A DNA stretch of 55,445 nt from positions 1-55,445 of the forward strand of contig JAAWQC010000015.1 of NCBI GenBank assembly GCA_022800315.1. The letters run 5' to 3'. Under the pieces are notes generated by a model. It saw only the letters and a list, made by a program, of their open reading frames with translations, ran no database searches and had not been told where the DNA came from. The position numbers and the translations under genes are program-made. This stretch comes from Clostridiales bacterium. Its GTDB lineage: Bacteria; Bacillota; Clostridia; Oscillospirales; Acutalibacteraceae. Positions 15,984 to 24,217 of this stretch are shown here, one piece after another; positions within the stretch are counted from its first letter, which is position 1, and every line of letters begins with the position of its first letter.

Positions 15984-16691
15984 CTATTCCGAGAGGATAG
16001 AACCGTCGGCGGAGACGACCACCACATGCCAGGGAAGAAATTTTCCGCTGTTTTGCAGCGCCTGCTTGACCGCAGATTCTATCCCGCCGCAGCAGGGAAC
16101 CTCCATGCGCACCACGGTGACGCTACGGATATCGTTGCCGCTGATGATAGCGGTGAGCTTGTCGGTGTAATCGCCGTCGTCAAGCTTCGGGCAGCCAATC
16201 AGCACCGTCTTGCCCCGCATAAAGCGGCGATGGAAATTGCCGTAGGCATAAGCCGTACAGTCGGCGGCGATAAGGAGATCGGCCCCCTCTAAACAGGGGG
16301 CGGCCGCAGGAATCAGCTTGATCTGTACCGGCCATTGTAAAAGCTCGCTGAATTCGCCGCCGGAGGCGGGTTCGCCTGCGGCGGCCGGCCGCTGAAAAAC
16401 GCGGCTGCGGCTGCCGGGACATCCTGAACCGGCCGGATGCTCTGCGTGGCCGGCCGCGGCCTGCGCCGCTTTGACAGCAGCCGCGTCATAAGCGGGAGCC
16501 TCCCGTTCCTCGAAGGTGATAGCCCCGGTAGGACAGGCGGGGAGGCAGTCCCCCAGCCCATCGCAGTAATCCTCGCGCAGCAGTTTAGCCTTACCGTCTG
16601 CCATGCCGATGGCCCCTTCGTGACAGGCTGCCGCACACAGGCCGCAGCCGTTGCAAGCCTCTTCGTCTATACGAATGATTTTTCGCTTCAT
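15984..16691 (-). CDS. 4Fe-4S dicluster ferredoxin-like protein
   Basis: 235 aa. Two cluster motifs fill the first 60 residues: CNGCGLCAAACHEGAI and CDGLGDCLPACPTGAI, as in bacterial 2[4Fe-4S] ferredoxins. A low-complexity Ala/Pro linker follows, then a C-terminal domain with a CPKLDD and a PCCGG segment that may bind another metal. Such proteins shuttle electrons in anaerobes; the partner is unknown. It is divergent from a Crp-family gene 130 bp away, so that regulator may control it. Confidence 0.75.
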   Translation of the reverse strand: MKRKIIRIDEEACNGCGLCAAACHEGAIGMADGKAKLLREDYCDGLGDCLPACPTGAITFEEREAPAYDAAAVKAAQAAAGHAEHPAGSGCPGSRSRVFQRPAAAGEPASGGEFSELLQWPVQIKLIPAAAPCLEGADLLIAADCTAYAYGNFHRRFMRGKTVLIGCPKLDDGDYTDKLTAIISGNDIRSVTVVRMEVPCCGGIESAVKQALQNSGKFLPWHVVVVSADGSILSE

Positions 16692-16820
16692 AACCGATGC
16701 ACCCTTTCGTTAGTTCCTTGTCTTTCTGCATAGACTATACTATACTGAAGGTGAACAGTCTGTTGTTTTTCCAACCGCATTTTTTGATGAGGATGGCCAC
16801 CGGACAAAGGGAGGATATCA

Positions 16821-17516
16821 ATGTCGGACGACGAAACGGTTCTCAGCAGTGCGCCGCTGTTTCGAGGGCTCAGCGGCATGGAAAGGGAGGAAGTACTCCG
16901 CGATCTGCACGCCCGGCGACAGACATATACGGCGGGGGTGATCCTTCTGCTGGCGGGTACCGAACCGGCCGCCATGGGGATGGTGCTGGACGGCCGCATT
17001 CAGGTGGTGCGGGAGGATGAAGCGGGGAACCGAACCATCCTGACCGAATTGGAGCCGGGGGAGCTGTTTGGTGAAGCCTTCCTTTTTGCCCAGGGGACAC
17101 AGCGGCGCCTTCCGGTCACCGTTCTTGCCGTCACCGATTGCCGCGTTTTGTGGATCGACAGACAGCGGATGAGGGGGGGAGCCCATCCGCTCCTCACTGA
17201 CAACCTGCTGGCCATATTGGCGGGAAAAAACAGGCTGCTGAACCGCCGGATCGGTCATCTCTCCCGACGGACGACTCGGGAAAAGCTCTTGTCCTATCTG
17301 ACCGAGCAGGCCGACTGGCAGGGGAGCCGATCCTTCTCCATTCCGCTGAGCCGGCAGGAGCTGGCGGATTATCTGTGTGTCGAACGAAGCGCCATGTCCG
17401 CCGCGCTGGGACGCCTGCGTGAGGAAGGCATACTGGACTTTCAGCGCAGCCACTTCACGCTATATTCCCCCGTCCGTAAGAAAAAGCCGGAGGACGAAGG
17501 TCCCCCGGCCAGGTGA
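16821..17516 (+). CDS. Crp/Fnr-family transcriptional regulator
   Basis: 231 aa. A cyclic-nucleotide-binding-like beta barrel (about 15-130, with LEPGELFGEAFLF) is followed by a C-terminal winged helix (IPLSRQELADYLCVERSAMSAALGRL). The binding-pocket Arg of true CRP and the Cys set of Fnr are not evident, so the signal is unknown. Related regulators sit beside Fe-S protein genes in Clostridia and respond to redox or nitric oxide stress. A weak palindrome ACTG-N8-CAGT in the shared 16692-16820 region is a possible site. Confidence 0.85.
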   Translation: MSDDETVLSSAPLFRGLSGMEREEVLRDLHARRQTYTAGVILLLAGTEPAAMGMVLDGRIQVVREDEAGNRTILTELEPGELFGEAFLFAQGTQRRLPVTVLAVTDCRVLWIDRQRMRGGAHPLLTDNLLAILAGKNRLLNRRIGHLSRRTTREKLLSYLTEQADWQGSRSFSIPLSRQELADYLCVERSAMSAALGRLREEGILDFQRSHFTLYSPVRKKKPEDEGPPAR

Positions 17517-17527
17517 AATCACCCAGG

Positions 17528-17824
17528 CTATTTGCGGCCGCCCTTATCTCCCGGTTTTCTTTCCGGGGTGTGCCTGCGCAGCGCCAGATCACCGACCATA
17601 CCCGCGACCATACCCGCTGCCATCAGAACCGGCGCGATGGCAAGCGCGGCGTTCCCGTATTCCACCGCGCGGAAATAGTCGGGAGTCTGGGGGGCGATCC
17701 ACAGGATGACCGCGGCAAACAGGCACAGCAGCATGGACAGCTGATAGGCACAGCGGATAACCCCCCGTGCAAAGGGGTGGAGATGGCGCATCTCCCACAC
17801 AGTATCCTTTATAAACGACAGCAT
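17528..17824 (-). CDS. Small two-pass membrane protein, unknown function
   Basis: 98 aa from ATG 17824 (MLSFIKDTVWEM). Two hydrophobic segments (about 25-45 and 60-80) are followed by a basic hydrophilic tail (LALRRHTPERKPGDKGGRK). The frame extends upstream to 17920, but that extra part has no good ribosome-binding site. It converges on the Crp-family gene with an 11-bp gap and is divergent from the TIM-barrel gene. I do not recognise the family. Confidence 0.55.
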   Translation of the reverse strand: MLSFIKDTVWEMRHLHPFARGVIRCAYQLSMLLCLFAAVILWIAPQTPDYFRAVEYGNAALAIAPVLMAAGMVAGMVGDLALRRHTPERKPGDKGGRK

Positions 17825-17971
17825 ATGTAGTTCCGTCCCTTCCGATGAATCTCCGAACAAAATTGATTGATAAAACGGCGCTTTTGTGTTTATCATAGCA
17901 TTGGACATCGCGTCACACAAGGCGTAATTCTTTCCAGACGGGTACGAACAGATGAAAGGTGAGGATTCATA

Positions 17972-18769
17972 ATGTACGTCGGCGCCTCCACAGCGAATTT
18001 TTATCCCATGCTGACCGAGGAATCACTGGAACTTTTGATCCGGCTGGGTTTTCAGGACATTGAGGTGTTTGTCAACACCGAATCGGAGATTGAGAACGGC
18101 TATCTGGATGAACTTCGCAGACGGGCGGACGACGCGCAGGTACGGATTCGTTCCCTGCATCCGTATATTTCGGCGGTGGAACCCTATCTGCTTTTTTCCG
18201 CGTATCAGCGGCGCTTTGAAGACGGTTGCGGGATTTACCACCGCCTGTTTGCGGCAGCGGAACGGCTGGGGGCGAAAATCGTCGTCATGCACGGCGACCG
18301 GGTGGAAGGAGTACTGCCGCAGGAAGAAAGTATCGGCCGCTATGAGCGTCTGTACGATATCGGACAGGAATATGGGGTGACGCTGGCGCAGGAGAACGTA
18401 CTCCGTTATCGTTCCTCGGGACTGGAATACCTGGCGGCTATGCGCCGTCAGCTGGGGAATAAAGCACATTTTGTCTTTGATCTCAAGCAGAGCCTGCGAT
18501 GCGGTCATCGGCCGGAACAGGTGCTGGATGTGATGGGCGACGCGGTTTGCCATGTTCACATCAGCGACCACAAGGACGAGGAATTGTGTTTGGTACCAGG
18601 GCAGGGGGTGACCGATTACGAGCGGCTGTTTTCACAGCTGAAGGCGTTGCAATATCAGGGCGGGCTTATGTTGGAATTGTATAGAAATAACTTTTCTACT
18701 GAAAAAGAATTGACCGATGGGAAACATTTTTTACAACACTTGTTAAACTTGAATAAACAGAAAGCCTGA
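17972..18769 (+). CDS. Xylose isomerase-like TIM-barrel protein (sugar epimerase/isomerase type)
   Basis: 265 aa, a complete AP-endonuclease-2/sugar phosphate isomerase fold. Conserved points include IEVFVNTESE, VVMHGDR (His), LAQENV (Glu), FVFDLKQ (Asp), VCHVHISDHK (His) and MLELY (Glu), the usual metal ligands near the barrel mouth. Substrate cannot be assigned. It stands alone between a divergent membrane protein gene and an AT-rich gap. The following stretch to 19053 is AT-rich with promoter-like boxes and no gene. Confidence 0.75.
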   Translation: MYVGASTANFYPMLTEESLELLIRLGFQDIEVFVNTESEIENGYLDELRRRADDAQVRIRSLHPYISAVEPYLLFSAYQRRFEDGCGIYHRLFAAAERLGAKIVVMHGDRVEGVLPQEESIGRYERLYDIGQEYGVTLAQENVLRYRSSGLEYLAAMRRQLGNKAHFVFDLKQSLRCGHRPEQVLDVMGDAVCHVHISDHKDEELCLVPGQGVTDYERLFSQLKALQYQGGLMLELYRNNFSTEKELTDGKHFLQHLLNLNKQKA

Positions 18770-18973
18770 ACTTTGGCGTTATAACAAATAGCGGCCGTGG
18801 AAGGTGGGAAACTGTTCTATAAGAGCCAATTCCTTATCAAATTACAGCGAAATAAGACAAATAAATACAAAAATAGAAAGCACGTTGGCGGCTCCCTAAA
18901 TTAATTGTTTTTGGGATATTACGGACAGTATTGACAAGGCGACAAAAAGGGACGGAATACGCCTTGGGGCTTA

Positions 18974-19019
18974 TTGACAAATCCTGAGGGTCGATTATAA
19001 TCTTTCACGAACCGGTTCG
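18974..19019 (+). promoter_or_regulatory. Promoter with palindromic site before the DUF6514-like gene
   Basis: TTGACA (18974-18979), 16 bp, TATAAT (18996-19001). A perfect 12-bp palindrome, CGAACCGGTTCG (19008-19019), covers the expected start of transcription, a typical operator position. The half-site spacing is too short for a Gram-positive LexA box. Confidence 0.6.
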
Positions 19020-19053
19020 AGATTCCAAAACATTGTTTATGAGGAGAAAGCAT

Positions 19054-19329
19054 ATGGTCGTCAAAGAAGCGACAGAGATCTCACAGTCCATGATCGTGAT
19101 GGATTGCGAGGTTTCCCAGTCGCTGTGTGAAAGTGATGGAGTGGAAACAGCGCAAAAGGTTTACGGTGTCACCGTCACCTTTGAGAGAGGTGAAACGATT
19201 TATTTTCCCGATGTGTCTGCAAAGAAGGAGAAAGCGGAGGGACTGGCTGCGCTTTTGCAGGGAAAAGATCTGCTGCCTCAGGCGCTGTACGACGTGGTGT
19301 TCGATTTTGTGTATGGAGAGGATGCGTGA
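19054..19329 (+). CDS. DUF6514-like small protein
   Basis: 91 aa from ATG 19054, with GAGGAG 7 nt upstream. The YGVTVTFERGETIYFPDVS and LPQALYDVVFDFVYG segments fit the DUF6514 proteins of Clostridia, whose function is unknown. Acidic, no membrane segment, no metal motif. It is monocistronic with a strong promoter and possible operator. The 290 bp after it, up to nrdR, hold only the nrdR promoter as far as I can see. Confidence 0.7.
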   Translation: MVVKEATEISQSMIVMDCEVSQSLCESDGVETAQKVYGVTVTFERGETIYFPDVSAKKEKAEGLAALLQGKDLLPQALYDVVFDFVYGEDA

Positions 19330-19472
19330 TACGCTGAAATCAGTATGTTCCTGAATATTGCCGACACACAGGAACTCCGGGAGCGGAGGAGGCTATACGC
19401 TGGTTCGCCTGAACGTGCAGATATTCCGGACAATCCGAAAATCTTTCCTATATAAACGGCAGTCGATGCCTC

Positions 19473-19502
19473 TTGCACAGAGAGGGGGATATATGTTATA
19501 AT
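19473..19502 (+). promoter_or_regulatory. Promoter of nrdR
   Basis: TTGCAC (19473-19478), 18 bp, TATAAT (19497-19502) preceded by TGT, an extended -10. Transcript start would be near 19509, about 110 nt ahead of nrdR. Confidence 0.6.
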
Positions 19503-19620
19503 TTCCCTGTTAGGGCGGCTGAACCTCCATGGTTGGACGCCTGCCGCCTATATTCTCTGATTGTGCGGACATCGGTTGTCAACGGCCTGTTGTCCGCGGC
19601 ACATCGCCGGAAAGGCACGG

Positions 19621-20088
19621 GTGAAACGCATGAAATGTCCTTTTTGCGGATATATCGAGAGCAAAGTTATTGATTCCCGACCCACGGACGAGAGTACCAG
19701 GATACGCCGCCGGCGCGAATGCCTGCAGTGCGGTAAGCGTTTTACCACCTATGAAATCATGGAGAGCCTGCCGATCATCGTGGTCAAAAAGGATAAATCC
19801 AGAGAGTCCTTTGATCGTGATAAGCTGCTGAACGGGCTGCTGCGCGCCTGTGAAAAGCGGCCGGTTTCCATCGATGTTCTGGAAAAGGCTGTGGACGAAA
19901 TAGAGGCGACGATACAGAATTCGCTGGAACGCGAGGTGACCTCGCTGAGAATCGGCGAATATGCCATGGAGAAGCTGAAGGAAATCGACGAAGTGGCCTA
20001 CGTCCGCTTTGCTTCGGTTTACCGCTCTTTTAAGGATATCAACAGCTTCATGGAAGAGATCAATCAGTTGCTTTTTGAAGAAAAGTAA
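19621..20088 (+). CDS. nrdR: Transcriptional repressor NrdR
   Basis: 155 aa from GTG 19621 (GGAAAGG is 5 nt upstream); ATG 19630 gives the form beginning MKCPFCG. The zinc ribbon has CPFCG and CLQCGKRF, followed by the ATP-cone domain ([20 protein letters not shown]). NrdR senses ATP/dATP and represses ribonucleotide reductase genes. The Arg-rich segment IRRRREC between the Cys pairs is the DNA-contacting part. No nrd genes are in the window. Confidence 0.95.
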   Translation: MKRMKCPFCGYIESKVIDSRPTDESTRIRRRRECLQCGKRFTTYEIMESLPIIVVKKDKSRESFDRDKLLNGLLRACEKRPVSIDVLEKAVDEIEATIQNSLEREVTSLRIGEYAMEKLKEIDEVAYVRFASVYRSFKDINSFMEEINQLLFEEK

Positions 20089-20111
20089 CTGGCAGCCGGG
20101 AACAGGTATCA

Positions 20112-20143
20112 GCGGGAAGCTCAAAAGAGCTTCCCGCTTTTTT
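20112..20143 (+). terminator. Terminator of nrdR
   Basis: GCGGGAAGCTC, loop AAAA, GAGCTTCCCGC, then TTTTTT. Confidence 0.92.
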
Positions 20144-20148
20144 CTATC

Positions 20149-20177
20149 AAAAAGCCGCGGCAGTTAATTGCCGCGGC
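20149..20177 (-). terminator. Terminator of the spoIIGA-sigE-sigG block
   Basis: GCCGCGGCA with TGCCGCGGC (20154-20162, 20169-20177), followed by five T on the minus strand. It lies 13 bp past the sigG stop codon, back to back with the nrdR terminator. Confidence 0.85.
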
Positions 20178-20189
20178 ACAGCTTTCCTG

Positions 20190-20960
20190 TTAAATCTGCT
20201 TTTTGATGCGTTCCAGGGCGCCTTTTTCCAGACGGGATACCTGTGCCTGGGAGATGCCGATTTCCGCGGATACCTCGATTTGGGTCATGCCTTTGAAGAA
20301 TCTCAGGTTCAGAATCCGTTTTTCCCGGTCGCTGAGATGGCGGATCGCTTCCTTCAGGGCAATTTCGTCCAGCCAGTTTTTATCGTCGTTGTGGTCGCCG
20401 ACCTGATCCATGACGTAGATCGTGTCACCGCCGTCAGAATAGACCGGCTCATACAGCGAGACCGGCTCCACGATGGATTCCAGGGCCAGCACCACCTCTT
20501 CCTTCGGGATGTCCAGCTCGCGGGCGATTTCCTCGATGGTGGGTTCCCGCTGTTTGTCGTTCATCAGACGTTCCTTTACCTGCATGGCTTTATAGGCGGT
20601 GTCCCGCATCGAACGGCTGATACGGATGGAGTTGTTGTCCCGCAGGTAGCGGCGAATTTCACCGATGATCATGGGCACCGCATAGGTGGAAAATCGGACG
20701 TTCTGGCTGATATCGAAGTTGTCGATGGATTTGATCAGCCCGATGCAGCCGACCTGGAACAAATCGTCCAGATTTTCTCCCCGCTGGGTGAATCGCTGGA
20801 TGACGCTGAGTACCAGCCGTAGATTGCCATTGACTAGGGCCTCCCGCGCCTGTTTATCCCCCTCTCTCGTCAATTTAAGCAACCGCATCTTTTCGCTCTC
20901 GCTGAGCACTTTCAGGTTGGCGGTGTTGACCCCGCAGATCTCCACCTTGTTGTACAACAC
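20190..20960 (-). CDS. sigG: Sporulation sigma factor SigG
   Basis: 256 aa. NKVEICGV at the N-terminus is diagnostic for sigma-G, and GNLRLVLSVIQRF, DDLFQVGCIGL and STYAVPMIIGEIRRYLRD (region 2) are near-invariant in it. Region 4 has GISQAQVSRLEKGALERI. SigG drives late forespore genes. GTG 20960 is chosen because AGAGAGGA is 7 nt upstream; GTG 20966 would leave only one nucleotide. It follows sigE on the same strand with its own forespore-type promoter, as in other spore formers. Confidence 0.95.
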   Translation of the reverse strand: MLYNKVEICGVNTANLKVLSESEKMRLLKLTREGDKQAREALVNGNLRLVLSVIQRFTQRGENLDDLFQVGCIGLIKSIDNFDISQNVRFSTYAVPMIIGEIRRYLRDNNSIRISRSMRDTAYKAMQVKERLMNDKQREPTIEEIARELDIPKEEVVLALESIVEPVSLYEPVYSDGGDTIYVMDQVGDHNDDKNWLDEIALKEAIRHLSDREKRILNLRFFKGMTQIEVSAEIGISQAQVSRLEKGALERIKKQI

Positions 20961-20995
20961 GGTCACGTCCTCTCTGTTTATGGCGTTGTAATACC

Positions 20996-21023
20996 AGTAT
21001 TGCCAATAACAGGGAGAACATGC
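20996..21023 (-). promoter_or_regulatory. SigF/SigG-type promoter of sigG
   Basis: On the minus strand, GCATGT (21023-21018) and GGCAATACT (21004-20996) match the forespore sigma pattern GYATA and GGNNANANT, 13-14 bp apart. It begins right after the sigE stop codon, where forespore-specific sigG transcription is expected. Confidence 0.6.
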
Positions 21024-21025
21024 GC

Positions 21026-21745
21026 TCAGCAGGCGTGTTCGATGTCTTTTTTCAGCCGTTTGATGATTTTCTTTTCCAACCGAGAAATATAGGACTGGGA
21101 GATGCCCAGCAGGTCGGCGACCTCCTTCTGCGTGTGCTCCTGGTTGCCGCTGATACCGAAGCGCAGACGCATGATGAGCTGTTCACGCTCACTCAGCCGG
21201 TCGATGCATTCCAGCAGCAGGTCCCGCTCCGCCTCCTGTTCGATACCGCGGTTGACGATATCCGGCTCGCTGCCCAGAATGTCCGAAAGCAGCAGTTCGT
21301 TTCCGTCCCAGTCCACATTAAGCGGCTCGTCGATGGACAGCTCGTTGCGTATCTGGGTGTTTTTGCGCAGGTGCATGAGGATTTCGTTTTCAATGCAGCG
21401 GGAGGAATAGGTTGCCAGCTTGATATTGCGGGCGGGGCAAAAGGTGTTGACCGCTTTGATCAGGCCGATGGTGCCGATGGAAATCAGGTCCTCAATTCCC
21501 ACCCCGCTGTTTTCAAATTTTCGGGCGATATACACGACCAGCCGCAGGTTGTGGGTGATGAGCAGTTCCCGCGCCTTGTCGTCTCCGTCCTCGATGCGGC
21601 GGAAAACGTCGGCTTCCTCCTCCGCCGTCAGGGGAGCAGGCAGGGTGTCCGCGCCGTTGATATAATGGATACCCTCCGCCCGGCGCAGGCGGAGGAGGCG
21701 CAGCCAGTCCAGGAAACGCCGCAGGAGAAGGGGGTATATTTTCAT
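21026..21745 (-). CDS. sigE: Sporulation sigma factor SigE (pro-protein)
   Basis: 239 aa. A hydrophobic and basic N-terminus of about 25 residues ([20 protein letters not shown]) is the pro-sequence that tethers inactive sigma-E to the membrane. Region 2 ([33 protein letters not shown]) and region 4 ([17 protein letters not shown]) follow. The upstream SpoIIGA protease cleaves the pro-sequence to start mother-cell gene expression. Encoded 63 bp after spoIIGA. Confidence 0.95.
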   Translation of the reverse strand: MKIYPLLLRRFLDWLRLLRLRRAEGIHYINGADTLPAPLTAEEEADVFRRIEDGDDKARELLITHNLRLVVYIARKFENSGVGIEDLISIGTIGLIKAVNTFCPARNIKLATYSSRCIENEILMHLRKNTQIRNELSIDEPLNVDWDGNELLLSDILGSEPDIVNRGIEQEAERDLLLECIDRLSEREQLIMRLRFGISGNQEHTQKEVADLLGISQSYISRLEKKIIKRLKKDIEHAC

Positions 21746-21808
21746 AAGACATCCGGCCTTTCCAAGGCTGATAACAGCCTTATATAATATAAAATCAAAA
21801 CCGATACA

Positions 21809-22738
21809 TCAATGAAGGCCTTCCAGCAGGGCAGCGATATCGCTGCCAATGAGTGCCTGATACTCGCCGCGCCCGAGGGAGGGCGCTACCGCGACAAAAG
21901 CGCCGGAAACGTCCCGTCCCGTTCCGTTGGGAGCGACGACGGTAAGGTGCCGGGGCCGAAAAGCGGGGAGGAGACCGGTCCCTCCCAGCGACTGGAAGGG
22001 AATCAGCCGCAGCCGGGTGCGGACGGCGGCACCTCCCGGGGCTTCGCCGCTCTCGGAGGCGGGGCCGGCGTCCGCCACCGTGCAGGGATCTTCCGTGCTC
22101 CGCCGGAGGGCAGTCGCCAGTTCGTCGGGCAGATAGCCCTCCAGCGCGGCGGCGTTGACGACCGCCACCGGGCTGCCGGTAAAGGCGTCGGTCAGGCCGT
22201 TGCCCGTATCGTGCAGGGCGCGGACCGAGGCGGTTCCCCTGCCGCAGTCGATCAGCAGGCGGTATTCCCGGCCAGCTGGTGTTTTTTTCGCGGTAAAGCG
22301 GTCGTAAAGCCAGATGGCCCCGTAACTGATAACGGTCAGCACCGTCAGCATCAGGGGGGAGACGTTGTAATAGACCACCCCGTTCATCACGTAAAATCCG
22401 TCGGGGGCGGCAAAAAACCACAGGGCGTAGGCAAGCCCAGCGAACAGGGCGGAACTGATAAAGAAAACGGCCAGCTGTTTTATGTAGGAAAGCATACCGA
22501 ACCACCGGAAGGAAAGGCGGACGATGAGCGCCGCGCTGGCCAGCTTGACAAGTACCGAGAGCAGGGGAGGGGGATCGGGAAGGAGTACCAGACAGGCGGA
22601 CAGCGCGCCGGCGAACGCACCCAGCACCAGACGCCATCGCCGCCGCGGAAGCCGCAGCAAACGCGCGGTGGCAGACAGCAGCAGAAAATCGATCAGCAGA
22701 TTCAGCGCCACAAGGACGTCGATATAGATTACAGGCAA
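21809..22738 (-). CDS. spoIIGA: Sigma-E processing peptidase SpoIIGA
   Basis: 309 aa. Five hydrophobic segments in the first 155 residues anchor it in the septum. The C-terminal domain carries ALHDTGNGLTD near residue 180, the aspartic-protease DTGN motif. It dimerises and cleaves pro-sigma-E after a signal from the forespore. Gene order spoIIGA-sigE-sigG is the classical one. A -10-like TATAAT lies upstream at 22778-22773; possible Spo0A-box remnants near 22795-22807 are too weak to call. Confidence 0.92.
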   Translation of the reverse strand: MPVIYIDVLVALNLLIDFLLLSATARLLRLPRRRWRLVLGAFAGALSACLVLLPDPPPLLSVLVKLASAALIVRLSFRWFGMLSYIKQLAVFFISSALFAGLAYALWFFAAPDGFYVMNGVVYYNVSPLMLTVLTVISYGAIWLYDRFTAKKTPAGREYRLLIDCGRGTASVRALHDTGNGLTDAFTGSPVAVVNAAALEGYLPDELATALRRSTEDPCTVADAGPASESGEAPGGAAVRTRLRLIPFQSLGGTGLLPAFRPRHLTVVAPNGTGRDVSGAFVAVAPSLGRGEYQALIGSDIAALLEGLH

Positions 22739-22840
22739 AGGGCCGGCCCCCTCTCAATTCGGGTTTACTTTTATTATAGCTTGGGCCACAGTCGGATTCG
22801 GACGAATAGTGGGCCGGGAAAGGGAGGGATTTGTCCCCGT

Positions 22841-22869
22841 GTATAGATTTCCTCAAACCCGCATATTCT
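22841..22869 (+). promoter_or_regulatory. Possible SigE-type promoter of the YlmC/YmxH gene
   Basis: GTATAGA (22841-22847), 14 bp, CATATTCT (22862-22869) loosely fits the sigma-E consensus (ATA-containing -35, CATACAAT -10). The protein is a sporulation-associated type, which makes this plausible. Confidence 0.35.
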
Positions 22870-22913
22870 GTGGGAGAAGGGTCTGATTTACATGGAAAAA
22901 AGGAGTGGTCAGC

Positions 22914-23216
22914 ATGTTCTGCCGAATTACGGATATGCACTGCAAAGAGGTCATCAACGTTTGCGACGGCTGCCGCCTGGGCTGTGTTGACGATGTGGAG
23001 GTGGATACCTGTACAGCGCAGCTGGTGGCTATCGTGATTCATGGAAGACCGAAGTGCCTCGGCCTGTTGGGGCACGAGGACGATATTGTCATTGGCTGGC
23101 GGGAGATCGAGGTGATCGGCGAGGATACCATCCTGGTCAACCATAAAATGCCCTGCTGCGAACCGCGCAAGCACGGAAAGGGCGGCGGTATTCTCAGCGG
23201 AATCCTGCACGGCTGA
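22914..23216 (+). CDS. YlmC/YmxH-family sporulation protein (PRC-barrel)
   Basis: 100 aa from ATG 22914, with AGGAG 8 nt upstream. A PRC-barrel fold with KEVINVCDGCRLGCVDDVEVD at its start is typical of the YlmC/YmxH family found in spore formers. It has many Cys, including CDGCRLGC and CC near the end, which could bind a metal. The C-terminus is a Gly-rich tail. Function is not established. Confidence 0.8.
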   Translation: MFCRITDMHCKEVINVCDGCRLGCVDDVEVDTCTAQLVAIVIHGRPKCLGLLGHEDDIVIGWREIEVIGEDTILVNHKMPCCEPRKHGKGGGILSGILHG

Positions 23217-23276
23217 GGGAAAACATACAGTGATTATAAAAAGAACAGATTAAACGGAAAAATTGCCGCCGGGGAC

Positions 23277-23305
23277 TTGCCAGACGTGAAAACCCGTGAT
23301 ATACT
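23277..23305 (+). promoter_or_regulatory. Promoter of rpsB-tsf
   Basis: TTGCCA (23277-23282), 17 bp, TATACT (23300-23305). Transcription from about 23312 includes a folded leader of roughly 110 nt. Confidence 0.7.
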
Positions 23306-23326
23306 ATATCGGCAAAACAATACACA

Positions 23327-23405
23327 CGCGGATGAATGTCCGGCTGATGCCGGCGTCGCGGCGGTTGGTGCCGGGTTTCCCGGTTGCCGCCGGTGTGCAT
23401 CCGCG
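23327..23405 (+). promoter_or_regulatory. Three-way-junction leader RNA upstream of rpsB
   Basis: An outer stem CGCGGATG/CATCCGCG (23327-23334 with 23398-23405) encloses hairpin CCGGC-TGAT-GCCGG (23340-23353) and a longer arm GGCGG...CCGGG-TTT-CCCGG...CCGCC (23360-23391) with an internal loop. Every helix is perfectly paired. Ribosomal protein genes are often autoregulated by their product binding such leaders, so S2 is the natural candidate ligand. The structure ends 26 nt before the rpsB start. Confidence 0.6.
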
Positions 23406-23431
23406 GAGGGTAAACCAAGGAGGAAAAAAGT

Positions 23432-24166
23432 ATGGCAGTCGTATCCATGAAACAGCTGTTGGAGGCCGGCGTCCACTTCGGACACCAGACCCGCCGCTGG
23501 AACCCCAAAATGGCCCCGTATATTTTTACGGAGCGCAACGGTATCTACATCATCGACCTGCAGAAGACGGTCCGCAAGCTGGAGGAAGCGTACATGTTCG
23601 TGCGCAACCTGTCCGCCGAGGGCAAAAGCGTCCTGTTCGTCGGTACCAAGAAGCAGGCGCAGGATTCCATCCGTGAGGAAGCGACCCGCGCCGGCGCCCA
23701 CTTCGTCAACGCCCGGTGGCTGGGCGGCATGATGACCAACTTCAACACCATCCGCGGCCGTATCGCCCGTCTGACCCAGCTGAAAACCATGGAGGAGGAC
23801 GGCACCTTTGATCTCCTTCCCAAAAAGGAAGTCATCAAGCTGCGCCATGAAATTGAAAAGCTGGAAAAATTCCTGGGCGGTATCAAGGACATGAACAAGC
23901 TGCCTGGCGCCCTGTTCATCGTTGACCCCCGCAAGGAGAAGATCGCCGTCGCCGAAGCCCGCAAGCTGGGTATCCCGATTGTGGCGATTGTCGACACCAA
24001 CTGCGATCCCGATGAGGTGGACTATGTGATTCCCGGCAACGATGACGCTATACGCGCCGTTAAGCTGATCGCATCCACCATGGCCAACGCCATCATCGAG
24101 GGCCGTCAGGGGGACGAATCGGCGGAGGAAGAGACTGTGGATAAGGACGAGGCGGCCGCTGAATAA
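23432..24166 (+). CDS. rpsB: 30S ribosomal protein S2
   Basis: 244 aa, start [20 protein letters not shown], the standard S2 N-terminus. [21 protein letters not shown] and [13 protein letters not shown] are conserved. It binds the head-platform junction of the small subunit. The C-terminal 20 residues are acidic, as often seen. AAGGAGG precedes the ATG. First gene of the rpsB-tsf unit. Confidence 0.98.
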   Translation: MAVVSMKQLLEAGVHFGHQTRRWNPKMAPYIFTERNGIYIIDLQKTVRKLEEAYMFVRNLSAEGKSVLFVGTKKQAQDSIREEATRAGAHFVNARWLGGMMTNFNTIRGRIARLTQLKTMEEDGTFDLLPKKEVIKLRHEIEKLEKFLGGIKDMNKLPGALFIVDPRKEKIAVAEARKLGIPIVAIVDTNCDPDEVDYVIPGNDDAIRAVKLIASTMANAIIEGRQGDESAEEETVDKDEAAAE

Positions 24167-24217
24167 GCGATTGCCCTCTTATTTGGATTACGATAAAGAA
24201 AGGCGTGGAAGCACACT

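Noticed and set aside
16740-16770. Fnr/Crp box between the divergent Fe-S and Crp genes
   Set aside because: Only 4-bp arms (ACTG-N8-CAGT) match; too weak to call.
19008-19019. LexA (SOS) box
   Set aside because: The GAAC and GTTC half-sites are 2 nt apart; the Gram-positive consensus needs 4.
21812-22846. 344-aa plus-strand frame over spoIIGA
   Set aside because: Shadow frame rich in Gly/Arg/Gln with no domain; spoIIGA on the other strand has membrane helices and the DTGN motif.
21795-23210. 471-aa minus-strand frame across spoIIGA and ymxH
   Set aside because: Arg/Pro-rich low-complexity product in the wrong frame of two well-supported genes.
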